Source: Calvatia gigantea
Taxonomy: Eukaryota; Basidiomycota; Agaricomycetes; Agaricales; Lycoperdaceae
Reading direction: 5' to 3'
DNA length: 64,000 nucleotides
Assembly: GCA_025093985.1 (NCBI GenBank)
Contig: JACAAK010000019.1
Coordinates: 62,001-126,000 of the forward strand
Position 1 is the stretch's first letter. The number at the start of each line of letters is the position of its first letter. A program made the translations under genes and the position numbers. The notes beneath the pieces are model-generated. The model had not been told where the DNA came from, made no database searches, and worked only from the letters and a program-made list of their open reading frames with translations. Positions 34,263-43,730 of this stretch are shown one piece after another.

Positions 34263-36368
34263 ATGAGCCGCAGGCCACCCAGCTCATCAAACGACCCGTG
34301 GGCTGACGACCCGGTCCCGCCGCAATCGTCCCCTGACCCGATCGCTCGTATTCTGGGTGTGGGCTCCCAGCAGCCACAACCCCGCTACCAAACCCGCGCC
34401 TCAACCCAGGCCTCCACTGGGGAGGGCACGCGCCAACGATACGCCGCTGTCCCGATCACGGCACGGCCGCCATCATCAACCTCCTCGAGTGGAACCGCCC
34501 GACCTCGGTCCCGTGCTCCCTCTCGTGCTACCTCCCCCTCTCCTGCGCCAATGGAGATGGCGGACTCTTTCGACGATGACGAGGACGAGGTGGTGGCCCC
34601 CGGGGCTGCTGCTTCTGCGATCGCCACCGATCCCCCTGGGAGCTCCGCTGGCAGAGACATGTCAGTAGAGTCATTCGGCGATTTGGAGTATGCTCCATCC
34701 GTGGCGGCGTTGGCAGGTGACAAAGAACACCTCGCCGTGGACGTCCAAGGCGCAGCCGAGTCCCTGCACAACCTGTCCTCCTGGTTCAGGTCTGTGCATG
34801 CTATGCCGCTTAGCGCGGAGTCTACCACAGTGGTACTGGGCGCCGCCCTGGCGTTTGTCCAGTCCCTGTCTAACAATGGCTGGTTGGACCGCTCTCCAAC
34901 TGGTCAGTCTAATCCGAGTTGGCTTGGGGGTCACGCTGTGGCCAACATTGCCTCTCGCTACGCTCGTCCCCTGCCTGACAGGAGAGCTACTCCCCCGCCT
35001 CGGCCATCTGGCTCGGGCGATGTCGACGCTGATATGGGAGGCTCCACGCCTAGATCCGGCAGATCGAAGCCGGCTAGAGCTCCCGTACCACCACCTCCGT
35101 TTCAGCCCGTCCGTCCTGCTCGTCGCGAGTGGGACCTTGTCGAGTCGATCCGAAAGAACGCAGAGGCGAAGCGCCTTGCCCTGCAGCAACAACGGAGGAG
35201 TGCACCGGTCCAACCTGGCCCGGTGCGTCCTCTCAACATCACCAAGAAGAAGAAGGCAGCGTCGTCCTCGTACGCGCAGACGCTATCTTCCTCTGGTAAG
35301 GGCAAGTCTGCCCAGATCCCTGTGGTTACGGCTGTGCGCGTTGCGCAGTCTTTCCCAGAGCTTGAGCCCAAACGAGTCGTAGCCATGGCTCGTGAGGCTG
35401 AACCCTCGGCGCAAGGCAAGTCCAAGTGCCCCGACAATGTCACGGCTGGTCCCAACCGTCGGCAACTCCTCATGACTGCGGTCGCTGTGCCGGAAGGTGC
35501 CCCCCGCCCTCAAACTAACCACTTTGTTGAAGTCATCAACAGAGGCCTTGTGCAGGCTCGCGTCCGTTGTAGGATCGAGTCGGTTCGCTCGAGCACGGCC
35601 AATTCCTGGTCGTTGCTCACTAACTTCGCCCCCACCCCGAATGATGTCGCCATCATTGACGAGTGGGCTCATAAGGCAGTCGCTGAGGGCGTTAAGCTCC
35701 AGCTCCGCGTCCCCGATTCCACGTCCTACATCAGGATAGTGGATATCCCATTCATTGACGAGCTTGGCCGCAAGGCCATGACTGTTGAACGCCTCCTGGG
35801 CCATCTGTCGAAGTCTCCGCATCGCGAGGACTTCGCCATGCTGTCTCATACCCCGCGCATCTCGCGCAATTCCGCCAGCTCTGACACGTGCACAGCTTGG
35901 CTCGACCTAGCCGACTCCAAAACCGGCACTCGGATGAAGCGTCTTGTAGGGCGCACCGTCCAGATTGGAACGCACTCCTGCCGCGTGCAGCAGGCCTCCG
36001 CCCGTACCGGGGTCCCCTGGTGTCAGCGTTGCTGGTACTGGGGCCACCCCACTGCTATCTGTCGATCCCGGTCGAACAGGTGCCCTATCTGCGCTGGGCC
36101 TCACACCTCTGAGAACCACCGCGCCGTCGCCGGCTGTTGTCATCCAAAAGATCTCAACAAGGCTACCCCCGAGGGACAACCGTGTCCCCACAAATTCAAG
36201 TGTCTTAACTGCGGTGGTGAACACCGCGCCGACTCCCATTCGTGCCAGCTTTGGCGCCACCGGTATGAGGCCGAGTGGATCAAAGAGCACTACAGAAAGG
36301 TGAGTGAACGCCGTCTCTCAAGGATGGCGTCACGATCCGCTGATAACAATTCAGCATCCGCGCAATGA
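34263..36368 (+). CDS. Tad-K ORF1, intact Gag-like zinc-knuckle protein (701 aa)
   Basis: Nucleic-acid chaperone/coat-type protein of the LINE particle by family knowledge. What is seen: Ser/Pro/Thr-rich N-terminus (MSRRPPSSSNDPWADDPVP), acidic FDDDEDE, Pro/Arg-rich centre with KKKKAASSSYAQ, the block NHFVEVINRGLVQARVRCRI, and then a cysteine cluster. The cluster is a canonical knuckle C587-x2-C-x4-H-x4-C (CQRCWYWGHPTAIC), a second starting C607 (CPICAGPHTSENH) and a third starting C647 (CLNCGGEHRADSHSC). The start is the first ATG after the 5' UTR and is shared with Tad-J and Tad-L. The last bases, CAATGA, overlap the ORF2 start (ATGA). Confidence 0.93.
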   Translation: MSRRPPSSSNDPWADDPVPPQSSPDPIARILGVGSQQPQPRYQTRASTQASTGEGTRQRYAAVPITARPPSSTSSSGTARPRSRAPSRATSPSPAPMEMADSFDDDEDEVVAPGAAASAIATDPPGSSAGRDMSVESFGDLEYAPSVAALAGDKEHLAVDVQGAAESLHNLSSWFRSVHAMPLSAESTTVVLGAALAFVQSLSNNGWLDRSPTGQSNPSWLGGHAVANIASRYARPLPDRRATPPPRPSGSGDVDADMGGSTPRSGRSKPARAPVPPPPFQPVRPARREWDLVESIRKNAEAKRLALQQQRRSAPVQPGPVRPLNITKKKKAASSSYAQTLSSSGKGKSAQIPVVTAVRVAQSFPELEPKRVVAMAREAEPSAQGKSKCPDNVTAGPNRRQLLMTAVAVPEGAPRPQTNHFVEVINRGLVQARVRCRIESVRSSTANSWSLLTNFAPTPNDVAIIDEWAHKAVAEGVKLQLRVPDSTSYIRIVDIPFIDELGRKAMTVERLLGHLSKSPHREDFAMLSHTPRISRNSASSDTCTAWLDLADSKTGTRMKRLVGRTVQIGTHSCRVQQASARTGVPWCQRCWYWGHPTAICRSRSNRCPICAGPHTSENHRAVAGCCHPKDLNKATPEGQPCPHKFKCLNCGGEHRADSHSCQLWRHRYEAEWIKEHYRKVSERRLSRMASRSADNNSASAQ

Positions 36369-39300
36369 ACCCCGAGCCTAACGAGTTGAGGCGTTTCGTG
36401 AAGGGTAGATTACGTATTTTGTCGTTTAACGTAGCGAAGAATTACACGTTACTGGACACATTGCTAGAGTCTGAAAAAGACAACTTCGACATCATCTTCG
36501 TCCAGGAACCACCCTGGCGAACGATCAGATCCGCCCCCTCGACGCTCGACGCCGAGGGTGAGCCCGTCATCGGAGCACCTAAGCACCCTGAGTGGTTATA
36601 TATGGTGAGGCCGGCCTCCACTGCGGAGGAACGAGATCGACCGCGTGTCATGGCGTTTGTCCACACGCGGATCAAGAGGCTGAGGCCCTCGCTTAGGCGG
36701 GACCTCATTGATCACCGGGATGTGATGGTCCTTACCATCTTCAATCACGGCCGCGAACGCCATTTCATGAATGTTTATTCTGATGATGAGCACACTGCGA
36801 TCAAACTTCTCTACGAGAAGCGGGATTCTTTACCCCAGATGCACTACATGGGGGGCGATTTTAATTGCCATTCGCGTGAGTGGGACGATGGCGTCCCGCA
36901 TCACCACCGACCCGCCCAGCAGCTTCTGGAAGCTGCCGACGACCTCGGCCTTGGGATCTGGTTGCCAGATTCCAGGGCTTCTACTCATGTACCTCGAGAT
37001 CCGACCAAGCGCCAATCGGTGATTGATCTGATCTTTATCTCTGATCTCAGGTGGCGCATCGCGCGCCCCCAGATCAGATCGGATCTGACAGGCCCATCGG
37101 ACCACCATCCGCTGTCTGTCACGATCCCTATCCGCCCCGAAGACATCACTAATGTCAGAAGGGCATTTCCCAAGAACTCGGCAGCGACTGCAGAATTGCA
37201 GTTCCTGGATGAGATCAGAGAAGGGGTGTATGGTCTTCGGGATCATCCCCTTACCTCAGCGCGGGATGTTAATGTCCTGGCATCGGCTATTGGGTCGGTG
37301 TTCTCTGCAGTGTGGCATCGCCACACTGTGGAGGTGCACATATCCGCGAAGTCTCAACCCTGGTGGGATGAGGATTGCAGGCTCGCCCTTCAGGCCCACA
37401 GGGATTCTTCGGACCCTGCGGACTGGAAGGCGTTTCGACGCATTGTGGCGTCTAAGAAGCGCAAGTTCTTTGATGAGAAGATCGAGGAGATTGCTGAAAC
37501 CAACAAGCGCCCTTGGGACCTCATGGAATGGGTCAAGGCGCGCAAGTTGCCCGCGTGCGAGGCTATCTCCTACCAGGGGGAGCCTTGTCACACTATGGAC
37601 TCCCTTTGGGAGGCCCTTCACGGTACCTACAACTCTGCTTCCGGGCGGGAGTGTGATACCCCTGTTATTGATCCGCTCCCTACGCTAACGCGGAGGGAAT
37701 GGGTGGACTTCTCAGCCAAGGAACTAGTGGACGCGCTGTCTGCTTGCTCTAAGGTTTCAGCGCCGGGCCCCGACCACGTTACGTGGAGGATGCTCAAACA
37801 GATCGTGCTTGGGGATGCCCTGCCGGTCTTCGTACGTCTAGCTAGCACCTGTATTCGTTTAGGTTGCTGGCCGGAGTATTTTAAAGAATCTATGTCGGTT
37901 ATTATCCCTAAGCCGGGCAAGCCTGCATACTCTACACCCAAGGCCTTTAGGCCTATTGTTCTTCTCAACACGCTGGGTAAGCTGTTTGAGAAAATGATCG
38001 CGACTAGGCTCCAGTTTGACTCTGTCAAATTTGGGGTCTTTCACCCTAATCAGCTCGGAGGTGTGATCCAACGGTCCACTGAGGATGCTGGCCTATGCTA
38101 ACCCACATCGTAAGAGCGGGTTGGGCCAAGGGCCTCAGGACTAGCGTTGTGGCTTTTGACATAGCGCAGTTCTTCCCATCATTGCACCATGATATGCTGG
38201 TAGCAATACTCCGCAAGCAAGGATTCGCCCCTGAGTTGGTCGAGTTCTTTGCGCACTACCTGGTAGGACGGAAGACCCAGTACTGCTGGGACTCTTTCAA
38301 GTCCGAGCCATTTTCATCGGACGTGGGGGTAGGGCAAGGATCTGCCCTCTCTCCCGTCCTGTCGGCCTTATACATAGCTCCGCTAATGTGGCTTTTCGAC
38401 AGGGAGGCGTCTCGTTTAGGGACGACTCTTCTGTCATATGTTGATGATGGCACCATCATTGCCCAGTCGAAAGAGTGGGGATCTAACCTTGCGGCTCTTA
38501 AGGAGGCGTATGGTATTATATTCAGGCTCTTTGAGCGCTTCGCCTTGGTACTTGAACATGACAAGTCCGAGGTCTTTCACTTCTCCCGTAAGCACGGGGA
38601 TGATAATCCACCAATAGACCTGGGCTTTGCCCCGTTCACTGGTGATACGCCGCTTCGGCCCAAGCCTTTCTGGAGGTATTTGGGCTTCTACTTCGACCGC
38701 GCCCTTACCTTCAAGGAGCACGTTCGTTACTACTCTACCAAAGCACTCTCCACGGTGAAAGCCATGAAGATGCTTGGTAACTCTATGAGGGGCTTGCGGC
38801 CTATGCAGAAGCGCCTCCTCTATCGGTCGTGTGTCGTTCCCATTGCGACATATGGCTTCAAACTCTGGTTCTTCAGGGGCTCTCGCTGTAAGGCGGCCCT
38901 TAAGAGTCTGAACGTCATGCAGAGACGGGCGGCCTTGTGGATTACGGGTGCTTTCCGGACTGCTCCTACTGGGGCCGCGGAGTCGTTCGCGGGTCTCATA
39001 CCTATCCAGCTTCACATACAGAAGCTTGCTGTCAGGTCGGATTACAGGATTAAAACCCTGTCACCTAACCATCCTCTCAGGGCCCTTATGAGCCCTGAAT
39101 ATTCCGGGTCTGCTAAGTTGCACACTCGTTCTATCGGCCTTATGTCTCCTGCGGTTCGCAAGAAGACTAAGGGCTCCTTAATCCAGGCTGACTCCAGCCT
39201 GGTGAACCTCGTCGAGGAGTTTGAGCCTATGGCTTCAATTAATCGGCCGAGATACCGCCTGATGGACTGCCACCCTGACCAGGTGTCGTTCATGGAGGTG

Positions 39301-40266
39301 AAACTCAATGCGGAGGGTAACACCGACCCCGAGCATATGTATGCTCTCAACGCGCGCCTTAGGGAGTGCAGGGAGGACCTCGGGATTGTCCACATGGCGA
39401 CGGACGCAAGTCTGCCGCTTCATGGCAAGTTCCAGGCAGTTTCGGCTGCCCATGTCTACCGCCAACGGGAGTGTCTCCGAGAGATTACTCGCGTGGCAGG
39501 CCGAGTTACGGCGCCTGATGCTGAACTCATGGCCATTGCACTTGGCATCCATTTTGCTCTTAAGCAGGATGACGTCAGGCTTATACGGGTATTCACTGAC
39601 TCTATTGCGTCAGCGAAGCTTGTAGTTGATCCGTCTACACACTCCGGGCAGATGCTGTCCCAGGGAGTGTGTGTGGCGCTTAAACGATGGCTCTCTGGGG
39701 ATCCCCGGAGAAGCATTGAATTCCTCGCTGTCCCTTCTTCCGAGAAGTGGGAGTTCCACCATGCTGTCCACCGGCATGTCACCTCGTTCCCTCAGGTTGC
39801 TTATGGCCTGAGGCCGTTCACTTCTATTGCCCGCCTGCGCAGGGAGGCGGTCGATGATGTTCTGGAGTCTTGGTGTCAGCTGTACTCTACCTCTTCTTAT
39901 AAGGGGCGTAGTAATATGGATCTCGCCTCCGGGGCGGACCCGACTGTTCCGGGGAAGCCGACCTACCTTTCCGGTGGGCCTTGGCTCCCTCATGTTAGCG
40001 GCTCTAACTCGCTTTGCGCGAGGGCCGTGCGTGCCGTCACAGGTCATGCTCCGATTGGGTCGTACCGTGTACGGTTCTTTCCTACTGAAAGCGTTAGCTG
40101 CTCGTGTGGCGCCGCTCTTGAGGGGCGTTATCACATTTTCGTCAGGTGTCCCAAACACAAAAGGGAACTTGACAGACCTCCTCAGACCATTCGTGAGCTG
40201 ATAGACTTCCTGAACGCAAACCCGGGGGCCTTTGCGTTCAGACCAGATGATGCTGGGATCGGTTGA
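36365..40266 (+). pseudogene. Tad-K ORF2 (APE endonuclease-RT-RNase H), single-base deletion
   Basis: About 1300 codons. The endonuclease has FNVAKNY (Asn 22), VQEPPW, GGDFNCHSREWD (Asp 165, Asn 167) and SDHHPL (Asp 246, His 247). RT has FRPIVLLNTLGKLFEKMIATR, VAFDIAQFFPSLHH, GVGQGSALSPVLSALYIAP and YVDD at about residues 692-695. RNase H has MATDASLPLHG (Asp about 1014), ELMAIALGIHFAL and FTDSIASAKL. The C-terminal zinc motif CSCGAALEGRYHIFVRC (from about 1246) has the C-x-C-x8-H-x4-C form. One base is missing at about 38094 (GGCCTATGC where others have GGCCTGATGC), so two overlapping frames, 36365-38101 and 38095-40266, result. The ORF2 start overlaps the ORF1 stop by ATGA. Confidence 0.95.
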
Positions 40267-40701
40267 GCTGGCGTGCGTGGGGGGCTCCTGCGGGGTCGCT
40301 GGTCTTCTGACCTACTGGGGGGAGAAGTTGTAAGGCAACAGGGGTGGGGTCCCTGGGGGGTGCTTCTGGCCTTGGCTAGTGGTGCTCCTTTCCTGGGCCT
40401 GGTCCGGGGCGTCGCGGGGGGCGGAGGCGTAAAATAACGGGGGTGGGGTCCCCGGGTGGCGGTGTGGGCTCGTCCTGCTAAGCTGCTTTCTTGGGCACCG
40501 TCTAGGCGGCGCTTCGAGTTGCTACCCTGCCTACTGTGTTGTTCTGGGTCAGGACTGGGCTGATACCCTTTCTCTTGGGAAGTTGGGGGTAAGGTGGCTC
40601 CAAGCGGGGGCTCCTTGCGCTGGCTCTCCTGACTACATCTGTCCCCCTGAGGGCACTCGGCCGCCTCTGCCGCTGGGTCCGCCTCTTGAGGGATGATCAG
40701 G

Positions 40702-40724
40702 GCACCGCCGCAGAGCGGCGGTGC
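40702..40724 (+). other. Perfect 10-bp GC hairpin in the Tad 3' UTR
   Basis: GCACCGCCGC-AGA-GCGGCGGTGC. The same structure is in Tad-D (17081-17103), Tad-F and Tad-H with loop or stem variants, and in Tad-C as CACCGTCGC/GCGACGGTG. It could act in RNA recognition by the element's RT, or in 3'-end formation; both are inference. Confidence 0.8.
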
Positions 40725-40924
40725 GTCACTGGGTGTACACCACAAGACCTGGGCAACTGGGTCTTCTTCAGTGTGATGGGCATTTCGGGCGACCGGGGGG
40801 TTTAGCAAGTAGGGGATGGTCCGGTCTGGTCTGGGTTAGCGCTTGGGTTGGGTTGGGCTGTCTCTGAACAGTAGATTACTCTTAACTCATCGGACTTTGT
40901 AGTTGGGGCTTTGTACTTAGCTAC

Positions 40925-40950
40925 ACGCGGACTGCGATCGGGCACCGCGT
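40925..40950 (+). other. Terminal hairpin before the Tad poly(A)
   Basis: Outer stem ACGCGG/CCGCGT, AC bulge, inner TGC/GCA pair, GATCGG loop, 25 bases before the A-run. In Tad-F the stem is ACGTGG/CCACGT and in Tad-C it is ATGCAG/CTGCAT, both still paired. LINE RTs often bind a 3'-terminal stem-loop of their RNA, so this is a candidate recognition structure. Confidence 0.7.
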
Positions 40951-40969
40951 TATAAATTGGCGCAAGCCA

Positions 40970-40975
<6 letters not shown>

Positions 40976-41005
<30 letters not shown>
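40976..41005 (+). other. Tad-K poly(A) tail
   Basis: Thirty A, directly followed by the right TSD copy. Confidence 0.95.
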
Positions 41006-41007
<2 letters not shown>

Positions 41008-43730
41008 AGGGCCCTGAGAGGATGGTTAGGTGACAGGGTCTTAATCCTGTAATCCGACCTGATAGCAAGCTTCTGTATGTGAAGCTGGATGGGTATGAGA
41101 CCCGCGAATGACTCCGCGGCCCCAGTAGGAGCAGTCCGGAAAGCACCTGTAATCCACAGGGCCGCCCGTCTCTGCATGATGTTCAGACTCTTAAGGGCCG
41201 CTTTACAGTGAGAGCCCTTGAAGAACCAGAGTTTAAAGCCGTATGTTGCAATGGGAACAACACACGACCGATAGAGGAGGCGCTTCTGCATAGGCCGCAA
41301 GCCCCTCGTAGAGTTACCAAGCATCTTCATGGCCTTCACCGTGGAGAGTGCTTTAGTAGAGTAGTAACGAACATGCTCCTTAAAAGTAAGGGTGCAGTCG
41401 AAGTAGAAGCCCAAATACCTCCAATAGGGCTTGGGCCGAAGTGGCGTATCACCAGTGAACGGGGCAAAGCCCAGGTCTATTGGTGGGTTATCGTCCCCGT
41501 GCTTACGGGAGAAGTGGAAGACCTCAGACTTGTCATGCTCAAGTACCAAGGCGAAACGCTCAAAGAGCCTGAATATAATACCATATGCCTCCTTAAGAGC
41601 CACAAGGTTAGATCCCCAGTCCTTCGACTGGGCAATGATGGTGCCATCATCGACATATGACAGAAGAGTCGTCCCCAAACACGACGCCTCCCTGTCGAAA
41701 AGCCACATTAGCGGAGCTATGTATAAGGCCGACAGGACGGGAGAGAGGGCAGATCCCTGCCCCACCCCCACATCCGATGGAAATGGTTCGGACTTGAAAG
41801 AGTCCCAGCAGTACTGGGTCTTCCGCCCTACCAGGTAGTGCGCAAAGAACTCAACCAACTCAGGGGCGAATCCTTGCTTGCGGAGTATTGCCACCAGCAT
41901 ATCATGGTGCAACGACGGGAAGAACTGCGCTATGTCAAAAGCCACAACGCTAGTCCTGAGGCCCTTGGCCCAACCCGCTCTTACGATGTGGGTCAGCATC
42001 AGGCCAGCATCTTCAGTGGATCGTTGAATCACACCTCCGAGCTGATTAGGGTGAAAGACCCCAAATTTGACAGAGTCAAACTGGAGCCTAGTCGCGATCA
42101 TTTTCTCAAACAGCTTACCCAGCGTGTTGAGAAGAACTATGGGCCTAAAGGCCTTGGGTGTAGAGTATGCAGGCTTACCCGGTTTAGGGATAATAACTGA
42201 CATAGATTCTTTAAAATACTCCGGCCAGCAACCTAGACGAATACAGACGCTAGCTAGATGTACGAAGACCGGAAGGGCATCCCCAAGCACGATCTGTTTG
42301 AGCATCCTCCACGTAACGTGGTCAGGGCCCGGCGCAGAGACCTTAGAGCAGGCGGACAATGCGTCCACCAGTTCCTTGGCTGAGAAGTCCACCCATTCCC
42401 GCCGCGTTAGCGTAGGGAGCGGATCAATAATGGGGGTATCACACTCGCGCCCGGAAGCGGAGTTGTAGGTACCGTGAAGGGCCTCCCATAGGGAGTCCAT
42501 AGTGTGACAAGGCTCTCCCTGATAGGAGATAGCCTCACATGCAGGCAACTTGCGCGCCTTGACCCATTCCATAAGGTCCCAAGGGCGCTTGTTGGTCTCA
42601 GCAATTTCCTCAATCTTCTCATCAAAGAATTTGCGCTTCTTAGATGCCACAACGCGTCGAAATGCCTTCCAGTCCGCAGGGTCCGAAGAATCCCTATGGG
42701 CCTGAAGGGCGACTCTGCAATCCTCATCCCACCAGGGTTGAGACTTTGCGGAAATGTGCACCTCCACAGTGTGGCGATGCCACGCTGCAGAGAACACCGA
42801 ACCAATGGCCGATGCCAGGACGTTAACATCCCGAGCTGAATCAAGGGGACGATCGCGAAGACCATACACCCCTTCTCTGATCTCGTCCAGGAACTGCAAT
42901 TCCGCAGTCGCTGCCGAGTTCTTGGGGAAAGCCCTTCTGACATTCGTGATGTCTTCAGGGCGGATAGGGATCGTGACAGACAGCGGATGGTGGTCTGACG
43001 GGCCTGTTAGATCCGATCTGATCTGGGGGCGCGCGATGCGCCACCTGAGATCGGAGATAAAGATCAGATCAATCACCGATTGGCGCTTGGTCGGATCTCG
43101 AGGCACATGAGTAGGAGCCCTGGAATCTGGTAACCAGATCCCAAGGCCGAGGTCGTCGGCAGCTTCCAAGAGCTGCTGGGCAGGTCGGTGGTGATGCGGG
43201 ACGCCATCGTCCCACTCACGCGAATGGCAATTGAAATCACCCCCCATGTAATGCATCTGGGGTAAAGAATCACGCTTTTCATAGAGAAGCTTGATCGCAG
43301 TGTGCTCATCATCAGAATAGACATTCATGAAATGGCGTTCACGGCCGTGATTGAAGATGGTAAGAACCATCGCATCCCGGTGATCAACGAGGTCCCGCCT
43401 AAGCGAGGGCCTCAGTCTCTTGATCCGCGTGTGGACAAAAGCCATAACACGTGGTCGATCTCGCTCCTCCGTAGTGGAGGCCGGCCTCACCATATACAAC
43501 CACTCAGGGTGCTTAGGTGCTCCGATGACGGGCTCACCTTCGGCGTCAAGCGTCGAAGGGGCGGATCTAATCGTTCGCCAGGGCAGTTCCTGAACGAAAA
43601 TGATGTCGAAGTTATCTTTCTCAGACTCTAGCAATGTGTCCAATAACGTGTAATTCTTTGCTATGTACGTTAAACGACAATATACGTAATCTACCCTTCA
43701 CGAAACGCTTCAACTTGTCAGGTTCGGGGT

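Larger units (their letters stand above)
40267..40975 (+). other. Tad-K 3' UTR
   Basis: 709 bp, GC-rich, between the ORF2 stop and poly(A). It contains the two hairpins listed separately. No AATAAA-like signal is obvious; TATAAATTGG lies about 25 bases before the A-run. An antisense open frame of 208 codons (40808-40182) overlaps the ORF2 end. Confidence 0.8.
34139..41005 (+). mobile_element. Tad-K: full-length LINE (6.87 kb) inside Tad-J, 13-bp TSD
   Basis: The reference copy of the family. It has the 5' end CACCTTCC at 34139, 5' UTR to 34262, ORF1 34263-36368, ORF2 36365-40266, 3' UTR to 40975 and A(30) at 40976-41005. The TSD is TAAGGGCCCTGAG at 34126-34138 and 41006-41018; an adjoining A makes it 13 or 14 bp. 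It is inserted antisense into ORF2 of Tad-J. The only coding defect I see is one missing base in ORF2. Confidence 0.97.

Noticed and set aside
38085..38105. Overlapping frames in ORF2 of Tad-K as a programmed frameshift
   Set aside because: Tad-C, D, G and J read through this point in one frame; Tad-K simply lacks one base.
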